Source: Helicostylum pulchrum (Eukaryota > Mucoromycota > Mucoromycetes > Mucorales > Mucoraceae). From it: a stretch of 64,000 bases of DNA. Under the pieces are notes generated by a model. It saw only the letters and a list, made by a program, of their open reading frames with translations, was not told the DNA's origin and searched no databases. The DNA is taken from positions 293,522 through 357,521 of the forward strand of contig JAIXMO010000033.1 of assembly GCA_025677825.1 (NCBI GenBank). The letters run 5' to 3'. Of this stretch, positions 46,546 to 58,750 are shown piece after piece. Every line of letters starts with the position of its first letter. Within the stretch, counting starts at the first letter, position 1. The translations under genes and the position numbers were made by a program.

Positions 46546-47620
46546 TTACTTTTTGTTTTGAGTGCCAGGGATGGAGGAAGAAGCTGATGCTTTTCTTTTG
46601 AGATTTGGTCTTGTTGTTGAAAGTGATTGGCTGTTTGTCTTGCGTACGAATCTTTCAGGCCTAATACCGTTTTCCCGCAAACTAAACAAAATATGTCTAA
46701 AATTCAATGTTGCGGCCATATCTCTGTTGTAAAAACGACGACGAACTAGAGATTCCTTGCTATCTTGTAGACAGTTTTCATTGGTACATCTACAAGTTTC
46801 AAACTGGTTGTCAGTTTCATAGTATTTTAGATATTAACATATTGTGTTTAACCTTAGCAAACCATGGCATATTACAGTAGGATTTTTAGTTCGTCTAAAC
46901 AGCCTAGGGTTTTTAACTTCTTTAAATTTCTCTAAGGTAGTACCATCTTTGCAAGAAGGGCATAATGAGGAAGTTTTGAACTCGTCCGACAAATAGACCC
47001 TTGAATCCTTCTTTTCTGAGCAATCATAAAAATGGAGCCTTTCTCGAACTTGTAATCTTCAGAGTAACAACCAATAAAACTTCTAATAGTGTTCATACCA
47101 TCTTGATCTAGAAATTCTGAAGTAGCATCCTCTAATTTTTTTTGAAGATACAGCTAACTTGACTTTGTTCATTTGGCTGTAAACGTTCCGTCTATCTTCT
47201 TTGGACTTGCCAGCCTCCTGTAACCTATCCTTCTTTTTCATTATTAAGTTTAACATCTTCCTCAACTTGTTTCCAAAATTAGAAGTAACATTGTTGATAT
47301 AAGCAGTACGGATTTTGGTTACTTCGTAGTTCGCTATCTGTTGTCCGTATTTTAGATCGATAGGTTTGTAGGATGTACGTTCAAGAAAAGTTTCTCTATG
47401 CTTGTTTATAATTGTTTTGAATGTTTCCAGTTTCTCGCTTTTCCATCTTGTACGCACTTAATAACGACATAAAGACTTCTCTGAAAAAATCCTCATTGAT
47501 AAGATCTTCCAAATTGAATACATTATCGGTATTATCATCCTCCAGCTCGTTAACAAATATAAATTTCAAAAAGAAGTATGTGTGTGTCACAATGATATTA
47601 ACATTCTTCACCAGTTCCAT
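46546..47620 (-). pseudogene. Decayed TnpB/Fanzor-like RNA-guided nuclease gene
   Basis: The C-terminal part is clear: a first zinc-ribbon knuckle SSLCPSCKDG (about 46955), a 63-base GT-AG intron (46852-46790) whose removal joins CHGLLR to CTNENCLQ (second knuckle), then RRFYNRDMAATLNFRHILFS, where NRD carries the RuvC-III aspartate, and ENGIRPERF before a Lys/Ser tail stopping at 46546. This order is that of TnpB and eukaryotic Fanzor proteins. N-terminal blocks lie upstream in shifted frames: FREVFMSLLSAYKMEKRETG (about 47480) and SYKPIDLKYGQQIANYEVTK with NKLRKMLNLIMKKKDRLQEA (about 47330-47200). The span is too short for a full protein: the RuvC-I and -II region appears deleted, and frameshifts separate the blocks. 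It is therefore non-functional as read. Confidence 0.65.
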
Positions 47621-47735
47621 AAGACGCCGCTAGTATGCATCCTTCCAACCTATACCAGTAATTGAGCTTTTAATCACTGCTAATTTCTGTGGCGGTTCTA
47701 TCATAAGAAAACAATAATGAAAAGAAAAAGGGGGA

Positions 47736-47809
47736 TTTGACATCATTATAACCTTTGCAAGTCACTGATGTATTTGACATCGTTATAACTTTTGCGAGTT
47801 ACTGATGTA
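47736..47809. repeat. 37-bp tandem duplication
   Basis: Two adjacent copies of a 37-base unit (TTTGACATC(A/G)TTATAAC...GATGTA) at 47736-47772 and 47773-47809 differ at four sites, all transitions. Confidence 0.85.
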
Positions 47810-49006
47810 TTTTTTGTTTAAGCCTTTTTGACTGATTAATTTTTTGATCCCATCGTTGTAAAAAGACTAGTTAAAGTCATTGTCGTACTACAGTATGATT
47901 ACACTAATAAATATAATAGTATTACGCTATAAAATACTCATAAAGAAAATCCAACCCTTTTTAAAAGTCCTTGCATGGTAAGACTTGGAGGGGGGGGGGG
48001 TTGTTTTTGACTTTTAGCGTGTCTCAATCAATGAAATCCTCTTATTTATGTCTGGCTGATGTTTGAAACACAGGAAAAACGCAACGTAAAAAAGAGAATC
48101 AGATTGTTAGGTGGAACACCAAGTGTACATTCAGCGAGTATAACTGAAATATGCTGCTTGTGTATCCCAAGTTGAACGATATTATTTCCTCGACTTGATA
48201 TGCGTAGCACAAATGTATTAATAAGTGAGTGCTATTGTTGACACAAGCCGAACTATTTAACAAATAACCCAGCTAGCAACATGATTCAAGCAGCTTATAC
48301 TTACAAGACTACCAGTAGACAATGTTGTATTAGATTAGGGCTCTGTTTACAATCTTTCTTTTAAAACTCTTCTCTCTGTTGTTTTGACTGGATACTCTCC
48401 TGCTGATTACCAGTCATGAATAGCAACAATCAGAGACTTTTTACTTGGCTATAAATTGTGATATGACTGCTTGTCTGAACATGCTTCCCATTGTTTGTTC
48501 ATTTCGTATGTCGCCAAGGTTTGGACATGGTGAAGCCCCTCGATAACAACACAGAAGAGCAAGGCCTCAATATGATCAACAAACCCTAAGAAGTGTCAGG
48601 CAACGACGTAATTAAAGATTTTCAGACCTGCTAGTACACCAACTTTTTAATTATGTTTAAGCGTAGTACTCAAAGAGCATGTATTGCATATTAATCAACT
48701 ACAGGATATTCAGCTCCCAGAGGGTGTCTCATTAGAATTCAGATTTTAATAGGAACGACAAACAATTATAAACTATATTTTTAGTCAAGATCCTATCATG
48801 ATTATTCTAACAATTTGGTGCATTTGGTCAACCCTTGGTTTGCGCCAATTTATAAATAATTTTCGGGCCATCTATTTTTTTGTCAATGGACCTATTTATT
48901 TTCGAACTTTGAAGGGAAATAGTGTATAAATTATTAATATAGTTACAAGTTTTTTTTTAAAGAAAAAAATCGCTGGATTTTTTTTTTTTTTTTTTTTTTT
49001 TTTTGT
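47810..49006. other. Intergenic region with decayed sequence
   Basis: About 1.2 kb without a supported gene. A plus-strand stretch near 48527-48600 reads MVKPLDNNTEEQGLNMINKP before a stop, perhaps an old gene fragment. A run of 27 T lies at 48978-49004, directly beside the stop codon of the next gene, and GGGGGGGGGG near 47990. Confidence 0.4.
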
Positions 49007-50919
49007 TTATCCTAAACTCCAAGTGTTACTGAGCCATTTAAAGGTGGTGAAAGAGTCGTCTGATGCACAAGAAATATCGGGATTGACAAAAACGTCATTG
49101 ACTTTAGAAGGTTTAGGCATGGAGATAGAAGTTTTATCATCGCCCGAATAAAACGCGGCCATTTTACCGTACCCTTGAATACTGATAACACGGTACTGAG
49201 TTTCTCCCAATAACCAGTTCTCCATAAAGGCACTGTTTACACCTGGTGTCATTCTCGCCAAATTGACCTCCCTGTGTTGCTTGACATCAATATACTTTGC
49301 AATTTGATCCGGTTCGATATGCTCAATAGGTAACCCTGTGATGACCATACTCGAGATACCCAAAATATCCTCTGGAATATACTTTGCTGCCAACTCTCTA
49401 TTCGAGTTCATTGAAATAAACTCGTCACGTAAATGAGCAGAATCAGTAACCAAAAAGAACACAATATGGTTATGATGATCTCTCTTTTTAAACGCAGCAA
49501 GATCAGCTGCACATTTAACAAAATGACCCCATTTCTCCAAATTGTTCACATCAAATTCAGGGTTCGCAAGCGCATTATCATCCGTACGCACTTGGATTCC
49601 AATCGACAACACACTTTCCATAGCAAATAATTGCTTGTAGGCGTTCAAAAATCGTCTAGCGCCAATAGTAGGTCGGAATAAGAAATTAGTGAGACATCTG
49701 AATGCGTTTTCTGTGGTAAGTCCCATATCATTTGCAATCTTTGCGTATTTCTTTGAAACTTCAAAGGTACGAAGAATATATCCACGGTTTGAACGAACCT
49801 CTACATACTATATACAAACCCAGAGTTAGCAAAAAAAAAAAAAAAATTGTGCGTGTAAAAAAATAACACTTTACTGTTCCGTTCCACAAGTCTTTCCATT
49901 CAGTGTGCTCTCCACCATCAGGGAAGATGATATTTGTTAAAACCTTGGCTTTCTTATTCAATGTATCTACTTTTTGATACCCAAGCAATTCATTACGTTC
50001 GTCAGTGAATAAAGCTTCCATTTCCTCGGGATCATGAGACCATTCCACATGAGGACGTTCCAAAACTGCTTCAAGAGGTAAAGGATTCATCTCAGCCCAG
50101 TTGAGTAAATAAGCACGATCAGTAAGTAAAGCATAAAACATGGTAGAAATCATACCTACAATAAAGGGAGGAGGGATTAAATAAAAAAAGTAATTAAGGG
50201 TTAAAACAAATTAAAAGATTTACCACCCATTCTATCTGCTAAACCGCCACAACCTCTATTACTATCTTTGGGTACCTCTTTACAAAGGTAAGAAATAAAT
50301 TTAGGTCTATCAGCCACATCGATATCAGAGGGGAAATCACCATTTTTATACTTTTCCATGATGTCCATGCTTTCTTTATGTAACTTGATATACTTTTCCT
50401 GCCAATTGCCACATTCACCATTTTCGTTGTATTTCCAAACATCAGAGTATCCACCGATCTCTTGATCGTATTGCTCACAGTATCCTTGGTATTCCTCAGG
50501 TGAAGCAAAGTTCACAGCTCTCACTAAGCTGCGGTGAGGAACTGGTGGTGTATAGGATCCATCGGGACTGGTAGGCATCTTCATTGTGGCGGGCAAGTAA
50601 CACCGACCGTCTTGGTTATTTTGACTGGGCTGATTTGTACTATCTGAGGTTGTATCACCTCCACTATTACTATCGGTCGTATACATAAAGTCTACACATA
50701 TAAAAAAAATGAATATTTATATTTTTTTATTGGGAGGGTTTTCTTTTATAAAAAAAATAGTGAATACTTACTGGGATAAAATATAGAACTAGCGGCCATA
50801 AGTACAATAGCCAATAAGCTCACCATAGTTAACCCTTTAGCTAACCTATACTTGAATAGTAAACTTCCTTTAAGGTCAGTTTGAGGTTGAACCCTTTGAT
50901 AAGCAACATCAAGTGCCAT
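49007..50919 (-). CDS. Fucosyltransferase-like type II membrane glycosyltransferase
   Basis: Exons 50919-50772, 50691-50224, 50155-49875 and 49807-49007 give 565 aa. A basic N-terminus and one TM (LTMVSLLAIVLMAASSIFYP, about 31-50) suggest a Golgi type II enzyme. SNRGCGGLADRMGGMISTMF leads to YALLTDRAYLLNWAEMNP, the pattern at the start of the donor-binding region in GT37-type (plant xyloglucan fucosyltransferase-like) and related GT-B enzymes. SIGIQVRTDDNA (about 366) fits the (I/L)GxQxR motif that contacts GDP-fucose in fucosyltransferases. Fucose is a known component of Mucorales walls, which fits. Substrate and exact family are inferred. Confidence 0.7.
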
Positions 50920-51267
50920 ATTTTGCAGTTTAAATAAAAAAGAGAAATAGAGAAAGAGAAAGAGAAAGAGAAAGGAAAAAAAAAAAGGAAAAAAAAATAT
51001 ACAAAAAGGGCTTATTTAAGTTGGGAAAAGAAAAAAGAAAAAGGGAAAATGACATCAAAAAAGATATTTATAGGGTCGAAACTACACCCTATTGACTAGT
51101 ACAATAGTTACACCGATTAGAATTCCGTTTCAAGAGATATTGAGAGAAAAAATGTTTTTTTTTATTGGGCTTGGTTTATACATATAAAGCGCTTTACTTT
51201 TTTTTGTTGTTGTTTTTTCTCTTCTTCTATTTAAGGGAAACTATATATATATACATGAAATAAAACT
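50920..51267. promoter_or_regulatory. Divergent promoter region
   Basis: A 348-base gap between divergent start codons. The first 110 bases are purine-rich on the plus strand (GAGAAA repeats at 50941-50975); a T-rich tract at 51195-51240 and TATATATATATA at 51244-51252 precede the aftiphilin-like gene. Confidence 0.45.
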
Positions 51268-53373
51268 ATGTTCTATTTAAAGGAAAACGACTCTACTGCA
51301 GGGACCACTACACCAAACTCTCCAAGTACGAGATTTCAACCGGAATCTACTCATCAGTTTATGGAGCTCGACAAAGTTGTTTCTACTACCAGTGCCGCTT
51401 TAGACTCAGATAATATACCCAATGATGCTGTGATCGACAACAACGACCACAGACTAATTACTAGTGATATTAATTCATCAACAAACCCTTTAACCACAAA
51501 CGATCTTCACACCTGTGTCACACCAACGGAAGAAAATTTTGGGACATTTGACCGAGAAGTGGAACTGAATGATGATGACTTTGGAAATTTTGATAGCGAC
51601 CAGGACGATGATGGTTTTGGTAGCTTTGATGACGAGTGTTTCGATGAGACAGGTTTTAATACGCTACCTGAGCCAGAACATATGGATGTAAGTTTTAAAA
51701 AAAAAATACTTTGTAAAACCGAAAAATAAACTGACTCGGGCTATTTGTAGAATACACCCGTTTTTAGTACTCTTCAAGAAGCACTTGAAATATGGGCAAA
51801 CTTATTAAACCAACTATATACACAACAACCTTTAGAGAACTTCACTCAAAGTTCATCAAAGAGTATTCGACATTATGTATTAGAAGAAGCACCAGAGTAA
51901 AGTTTCAGAAAGAAAGGATATCATTACACATCACTTGCTAAATAATTTTATTGTATAGGTCACTGCATTCTCGTCTTACCTGGGATTCAGTTACAAGACA
52001 TATGGATAATGATACAGGAATTCCCAAAGTTAGATGGTACCTGTCTGAAATTGAAAAGCTTCATTTAAACGCTCTATCTTGCCAAAGATCTACAGTAACG
52101 TATTTTTTAATTTAAATTATATTATTATTTTTTGTCACACTACTGAAATTAAATTATTTTAGAAACTGCCTACTATTGTAAACACTACAGATCATAAACC
52201 TGATCCTATCGATACAAGTTGGTCAAATAACGACCTTATTACTCCTACCGCCACCAACTATCAACCTTCTCCTATTGAGTATAACAGTAACGTAAGTAAA
52301 ATAAAAATAAATTGCACAAAAAAAAGACCTTACTAAATTTGTTTTAGCAGACTACTACTACGACTCCAACCTCTGAAAAGAGATCCTCCGTATTTGGACT
52401 ATCATCTCTTTCTAGGTACTTACCGCACTTGTCTAAAACCAATTTACCTCGATCGCCTACTTCTCCTATATCACCCAGTAGCTCGTTTCATTCTACTACT
52501 ACCATACCTAAAGACAGAACGAGTTATGAGCATTCTTTGTCGTCGCCACCTTCTTCTTCTCCTCTATCACTTTCAGATAAAAAACCTAAACGAAGTAATA
52601 CCACCAGTGATGGCACATCTTCATTCGCAGGCGCTTTCAATCACATGAACATACAAACAAAAACATCTCATAAACTCAAGTCTACTACTACCACACCTTC
52701 CCATATAAAACGATCCAATACAGTTGCCTTTTCAAGCAGGTTCAGCTCGCCTATTCTTGACATCTCTTCTTCTCCACCTTCGCCTACCGCCATTTTATCA
52801 TCTACACTCAAACCTCGTCCTACATCATTTCACACCACTACTACTAACCAACAACCGCTGGATTTATTTGATTTAAATGTTGAGCCTGATAGTATTTTAA
52901 AGTCTCCAATAACTTCTGAATTCAATACTAGTTTTAAACCGTTGATTCCGACTTTTAGCAGTACGCCTTTATCACCTACTACAATGTACAGTCCTGCTGC
53001 TACAACTCCTATAGTAGTAGCTGATGATGATTTTGGTGACTTTGGTAGTTTCGCAGTTCAAAAAGACACAGCGACTACTGCAACTCAAGATCCATTTGGA
53101 GATTTCTTTACTGATAATAACAGTAAAAAACCATCTGTCAAAAAAGCAGAGAATGAAGATGATCCGTTTGGATTAAATTCAGTTATGCAAATGTCTGCCT
53201 CTAATATTAAACCTAAACCTGTTGTATTAAAACCATCATCAGACATGATGTTATCACCTATAAAGGTGTCACCTACAATTGTTGATTATAATACCAAGTT
53301 GGCATCTATGTTTGATGTGCCAGCAGTAAGTGATCAAACAGAAGAAGACGATTGGGGAGATTGGACATTTTAA
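51268..53373 (+). CDS. Aftiphilin-like clathrin/adaptor-binding protein
   Basis: Exons 51268-51687, 51751-51896, 51959-52094, 52163-52291 and 52348-53373 give 618 aa. Acidic-Phe motifs that bind adaptor ear domains are frequent: DDDFGNFDSD, DGFGSFDDE, DDDFGDFGSF, DPFGDFFTD and DDPFGLN. LDLFDLN is a clathrin-box-like motif, and the C-terminus is DDWGDWTF, a WxxF-type ear ligand. Between residues 140 and 235 a folded helical part (LQEALEIWANLLNQLYTQQP, HSRLTWDSVTRHMDNDTGIP, KVRWYLSEIEKLHL) matches the clathrin-binding region of aftiphilin. The role inferred is in AP-1/clathrin trafficking at the trans-Golgi or endosomes. The rest is Ser/Thr/Pro-rich and disordered. Confidence 0.82.
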
Positions 53374-53470
53374 TAATATATATTTGAGAGAGGGAAGGAG
53401 GGGGTAAAAAAGAAAAAAAAAAGATGATAGTATATAGATGTAGTAACAAAAAAATAAAAATAAATATTTA

Positions 53471-54785
53471 TTAAGCACTTTCTTCCAGAGTTTCAAGAAG
53501 TTCCCAATCACCCTTTGAAGATTCCTTCCATAAAGTAACCTTATTATCGCCACAAGAGACAGCCAAAACATTACCCGACAATGACCAACTTACACGCCAA
53601 ACAACATCAGGGAATTTATCGCCTAAAGTTTTATGAGTCCATTCTGCTTTAGGATGTTCTTGTGTCCAAATTAAGACGGATTTATCTTGAGAACAACTAG
53701 CTAAATAACTCTTGGGAAGTCCTGCGTTAGGTGCCCAAGCAACATCACGAACCCAATCGGAATGTCCGTCTAAAGTCTCTTCTTCTTGCCAGGATTTAGT
53801 ATCATCTCTACACACAAAAAGGAATTTAGTTTTCTTCTCTCTCTCTTACTTACTGTATTAAAAAAAAAACTTACTTGAAACCCCAAATCTTGATTAAATT
53901 ATCACAACCAGCAGAAACTACCTTCTTTATAACATTCACATGAGGATTTCCACCGTTTGTTTGAACTAAACTACCGGGAATAGCTGCAGGTGCCCATGTA
54001 ACTGCATTACATCCAATACCATGTGCGTCGATCAATTGAGTTTCCCAAGATCCATCATCTTTTTTTAATTCATTTAGTCCTTCTTTTTTTTTTCAATCTA
54101 AAAAATGGCATAACAAAGAAAATATATTTTTACCTTTATACTCAAGAATAGAAATTTTTCCGTCAGAAGAAGCACATGCTAAAATAGCTCCAAGTTCATG
54201 AGGTGCCCATGCAACAGAGTTAACTAAAATATAAAAACTTTAATCCACTAACACTCAACAAAAAAAAAATCTTTTTTTACCTGAAGCAGTATGTTTGTTA
54301 CTTTCATGAATTTTTGTCCAGTTACCGTTTTGTTCCTTAAAAATAAGAACACGACCATCGTAAGAACAAGAAGCCAAGATGGTACCGAATTTAGGGTGAG
54401 CCCATGCAACTTGCCAAACAGGAGCTGTGTTACTATTATTTAACGTTTAGTTTCTCTTTTCTCTGTGCACTCTCTCGGGGGGGACTTACTCTGTAATGGT
54501 ATGAGTCAAGGTTTGGTTATCACCATCTACATTGAAAATCTTGATGGTATGGTCAGATGAAGCAGTTGCTAAACGACGAGAATAATAGTCGAGTTGAGCA
54601 TCATGCTATTTTTTTAAAACAAAACGTTAATCTTCATCTACTTTGTAAAAAAAAAAACGCGCTTTTTTAAAAACGAGACTTACAATCATATCTTCATGGT
54701 TAGTTTCAATAGTTTGTAAATCTTTTTGCGACTAGAATGTAGAATTAATAAGTGACAATTTGGTTGTAGTATAAAGTCTTACCAT
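53471..54785 (-). CDS. SEC13: COPII coat WD40 protein Sec13
   Basis: Exons 54785-54783 (ATG alone), 54731-54684, 54605-54490, 54432-54281, 54223-54134, 54058-53875 and 53807-53471 give 309 aa. The N-terminus [20 protein letters not shown] and [20 protein letters not shown] are diagnostic of Sec13. WD blades follow: [70 protein letters not shown] and [20 protein letters not shown]. Sec13 with Sec31 forms the COPII cage and also serves the nuclear pore Y-complex. The acceptor of exon 4 is taken as AATAATAG (54433), the only one that keeps frame. Tail to tail with the aftiphilin-like gene. Confidence 0.95.
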
Positions 54786-55881
54786 GGCGAATAATCTTTA
54801 AACAAGAAAAAAAAAAGAAAACCAAATAATAATGAAAATATATTATATAAATTTGGGAGGTTTTTTTTAAACTTCAGCAGCTCTGACGTGGAATGCGTTC
54901 GTTTGTTGCATAAAAGCCTTTTTGTCTTTGGTCGTACTTTCCTTATACTCTGTGTTGATCAACTTATGATGAAGTTGTTAAGCCAGCTAGTACGCTATCT
55001 AATAGATCGATTACCAACTCTCAAAGCAAAAATTTCTTCAAGATAAAAATGAGTTTTTTTTTTTTGTCTGTAGACGTCAAGACTTCACAACTTGGTATAA
55101 GAACTCTTTCTGGATCTCTTTAAAAACTTACTGCTGAAAAAATTCTAAGAATACTCGTGGAACTTTTCTGTTTGTAGTGTTTGCATTGGATACATATAGC
55201 CAAGAGATCAATTCCTTTTGTGACATAGTAAATGTGTTGTACTATGGTCACACAATCACAGTATATCTAGCGAGTAATCTGTCAGGTATTGGATATTGAA
55301 TACCTTTGTTCACAGTACAAGAATGAATGTGAAAACTAGAGCTTACAAGATTTTTGTCTTCTCCAATTAGCTTTTAACCACAGTAAAAAAAAAAAAAAAA
55401 AAAAAAACTCGATTACGTATCTTGTATCTAAATACTACAGAGGAAAAAAGAGTAATCGTATCGCCCAGCCGCAATTAATGGAACTAAATCAATCTCATTA
55501 AATGTGCTTTTTTCGCGAATTCCAACATACTTGTTAACACCCTGGTGGCACGTTACGCAAACAATGTCTGCAAGTCATTTTTTTAAAAAGTAATAGTTAC
55601 AGTCTCCATTACAACAACAAAAAAAGCCAACTGACAACGATAAGAAACGAGTTGGGAAGACGGTACTAATTTATCTTTTTAAGAGCCAACTTTTTTTCTC
55701 CAAAAAAAAAAAAGTGTAATTCACGATTTTTGTTAATATATCTTTTCTGTTATACAGTTGTATTGTACCAACTTTAAATAAGCCACCTTGTTTATTTATT
55801 TTAATAAAAAAAAATGTACGTTTTCTCTCTCTCTCTCGGCTTCCTTTTCTACTGCGTAACTTTTTTATTTTTTACAACAAG
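54786..55881. other. Divergent intergenic region
   Basis: About 1.1 kb between Sec13 and the F-box gene, both read away from it. No gene is supported. A run of 23 A lies at 55385-55407 and CT repeats at 55826-55838, just before the F-box gene. Confidence 0.5.
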
Positions 55882-57777
55882 ATGGGTTGGGACAATCTAC
55901 CACAAGAAGTTCTTTTAAAAATCCTACAAGGCGTAGAATCCACCTACTCTCACGGACTTCTAGAGTGTCAACTTACTTGCCGTTCCTGGAAACCGATATC
56001 GCAAGTCTTATTCTACTCGTCACTCACCTTACACACCTTACCTGACGCCCAAAAGGCACTCAACACAGTCTCCACAAACAACTTACACAACGCCGTTCGA
56101 AAAGTCTCGTTTGAAAGTCCACTGACGCAATCACCGAGGATGGAACAATTCTTACCTTTGTTCTTTGACACTTGCCCTTGTATCACCTCTATCGAAAGCA
56201 CCAACACAAAAGACGAGTCCTTCTGGGTAAAGTTATTACGAGAGTGTTATAAAGGCACCTTGACCAAACTTGAAACCCTGCCAGTGACCGACCTCAACCG
56301 TGACTCCGGTATCAAAATACACGGCTATGTTGCAATGGAACTATGCAGTACCTTAACTGCAGTTCAAATCTGGGACTGGCCAAAGACTGAACCTTCGTTT
56401 CGGAACAGTCAAGTCGCTTTGAATCTGCATAAATTTCCTCGTTTGAAACGCTTGACTGCTTATGTCAGCGGGATTTTTAATGCCTCGAAAATTGCCCCCT
56501 TGATACAAGACTGTAAACAGCTAGAGTATCTGTCTATTATCAACCACCCTGATAGACGTGTCTTTTACTCTCACACAGGTTCGGATCAATTCGTGCCACT
56601 ACCCACACCAATGACCGGAATAAAAACAATTGAAACAGACATGGTCACCATCACACCCAACATTATCAACCAACTCATGTACGTATTCCCAAACCTCACA
56701 AAACTGACACTCAACCCAACCACTGAATCCGACTTTAACCTCGAAAACGATCTTGATGAAGAGATAAGTTTCCTAGTCCGTATGCAAATGGAAGGACAAA
56801 ACATCCCACGAGATACCTGGCCCAAGTTTATTTCGCACATCTACAACAATGTCACCGCTTTTGAACTGTCCGCATTGTTTCCGGTAAATATGAACGAGGT
56901 TGTTTTACATTCGATACAGAATCCCAAGTTCAAAGATCACGGTGGACTGTTGAGGATTGTGTACGTACGTCGAAATAATTTCATAGAGATCGAACCTTAT
57001 ATTGGCATCTCGTCTGCTGAAAACCTTACCAAGATTGTCTACGAAACCAAGGAAAGATACAACACACATAACCTCGATGGGTCTCCCAATTTACCGCACA
57101 TGGGTCTGGTAGAATCCGTGGGTGCCAAATTCAAAAGATTACATGTTTCCATAAGTCCTGCAGCTCATTTCGGCGACGAAGACACTCTACTTTACTCTCT
57201 TGCCAGCGGCTACTTCCTCGACCACGTCTTGAAGCACTGTACCGAACTAACTGAACTGACCGTGAGCAGCGCACATCTCATTGACTGTAACCCGGACTAC
57301 ACCGTAAGCAACTCCGTTACAACCTTGCGTCTGATCGAATGTTTGGTCTGCCCTAGCGTCCTAACGCAACTATCTCAACGCCTTCCTCACCTGACAGACT
57401 TTGTGTTCTGCTACTCATGCTTTGTGTCTACGGCCGGTCAAGTATTACAAACCCATAAAAGTATAACCATTGATTTACCCTACACAACGTTAAACTCTTT
57501 ATCCGTAGAATTTCTCAATCGAATTTACGGCGACTGTACCCAATTCCACTTGAAAATTATAAAATCAAGCGAGATAGTTTACTACACGGGAAAAGTATCG
57601 AGGGAATTCAACCAGTGTACTGAAACTGCATACGGGGAATCTCTAAAGTGCAATTCCTCGGTATCTATAGAAATTAGCTGTGTGGATTTAAAGTCCATGT
57701 TTTTAGAGACTACACACTTTGGCATAGATATACAGTTTAAAGACAATAATGACTTTCAATTTAAGTTTGATGATTAA
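55882..57777 (+). CDS. F-box protein, intronless
   Basis: One uninterrupted frame of 631 aa. The F-box is at the N-terminus: LPQEVLLKILQGVESTYSHG then LLECQLTCRSWKPISQVLF (about 5-50). The rest has LRR-like leucine spacing, for example LKHCTELTELTVSSAHLIDC and LTQLSQRLPHLTDFVFCYS, without clean repeats. F-box proteins recruit substrates to SCF ubiquitin ligases through Skp1; the target is unknown. Codon use is C-richer (ACC, CAC, TTC) than in the neighbours, and the lack of introns in a long gene stands out. Such F-box/LRR genes often form large families in these fungi. Confidence 0.88.
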   Translation: MGWDNLPQEVLLKILQGVESTYSHGLLECQLTCRSWKPISQVLFYSSLTLHTLPDAQKALNTVSTNNLHNAVRKVSFESPLTQSPRMEQFLPLFFDTCPCITSIESTNTKDESFWVKLLRECYKGTLTKLETLPVTDLNRDSGIKIHGYVAMELCSTLTAVQIWDWPKTEPSFRNSQVALNLHKFPRLKRLTAYVSGIFNASKIAPLIQDCKQLEYLSIINHPDRRVFYSHTGSDQFVPLPTPMTGIKTIETDMVTITPNIINQLMYVFPNLTKLTLNPTTESDFNLENDLDEEISFLVRMQMEGQNIPRDTWPKFISHIYNNVTAFELSALFPVNMNEVVLHSIQNPKFKDHGGLLRIVYVRRNNFIEIEPYIGISSAENLTKIVYETKERYNTHNLDGSPNLPHMGLVESVGAKFKRLHVSISPAAHFGDEDTLLYSLASGYFLDHVLKHCTELTELTVSSAHLIDCNPDYTVSNSVTTLRLIECLVCPSVLTQLSQRLPHLTDFVFCYSCFVSTAGQVLQTHKSITIDLPYTTLNSLSVEFLNRIYGDCTQFHLKIIKSSEIVYYTGKVSREFNQCTETAYGESLKCNSSVSIEISCVDLKSMFLETTHFGIDIQFKDNNDFQFKFDD

Positions 57778-57946
57778 ATAAAATAAAAATCCCGGCCAAC
57801 TTTTTTTTTTTTTTGGGAAAACGGGCCCGGTAGATCACATGATATGTCCGGCTGTTTGTGTTTTTGTTTAGGAAGGGGTGATGAAAGGGGGACTTTTGTG
57901 CTTGTTCTATCAACGAAAGCTTGAAGAACCTCCTCTTTTATTCAAT

Positions 57947-58750
57947 ATGTCATCAGACCGGTAAAGTCAGAATTTTTTTTATACATATCATTACATCAAA
58001 GCCGATAGAGAAAAGAGACAAGGGGGATAATAGAGTTTTTTTCATGTTGAAATAATGGATGGATTACAAATATGGATGGATTATATATATTTTTTTTCAG
58101 TTAAAAAAAAAAAGTTTGAATATGGATTAAGGAGAGGAAAGACAGACAAACTCAGACCATGGACGATGAAAATATGATGTCAAACAAGGTGTCTCGTCAA
58201 TGATAAACTAGAATATTTTAGAAAAAGCAACAACTTTTTACATATATATACAGCATATATACACACACAAGCAACAACAACAGAAAAAAACTCTTACCCT
58301 TTTTTCGAACAATTTTTCTCTGGGAGCTGTGATGTTTTTACGATTAAAAAAAATAAGATACTAACGGGGAAATTTCATTTTATAGTCTTTACAGTAAGGG
58401 CCGTGTTTTGGGCTATGAACGTGCCATGCGTACTCAAAACCCTGACGTCTCTCTCATCCAAGTTGAAGGTGTCCAAACCACCAAGGATGCTCAATTCTAT
58501 CTCGGTAAGCGTGTTGCCTATGTCTACCGTGCTCAACGTGAGGTCAACGGTTCCAAGATTCGTGTTATCTGGGGTCGTATTGCCCGTACCCACGGTACCA
58601 ACGGTGTTGTTAAGGCTCGTTTCCGCAAGAACTTGCCCCCTAAGGTCTTCGGTGCTTCTGTCCGTATTGTAAGTTATAATTCATATCGTTTTTTATTGAT
58701 CACTTTTACTTACTTTCTTTTTGTAGATGCTTTATCCTTCCAACATCTAA
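57947..58750 (+). CDS. RPL33: 60S ribosomal protein eL33 (L35a)
   Basis: Exons 57947-57960, 58386-58668 and 58727-58750 give 106 aa. The first exon codes only MSSD plus two bases of the next codon and joins through a 425-base intron to [18 protein letters not shown]. The body [30 protein letters not shown] and [15 protein letters not shown] [19 protein letters not shown] ends in SVRIMLYPSNI, the invariant eL33 C-terminus. The long first intron is common in ribosomal protein genes. The protein lies near the tunnel exit side of the large subunit. Confidence 0.95.
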
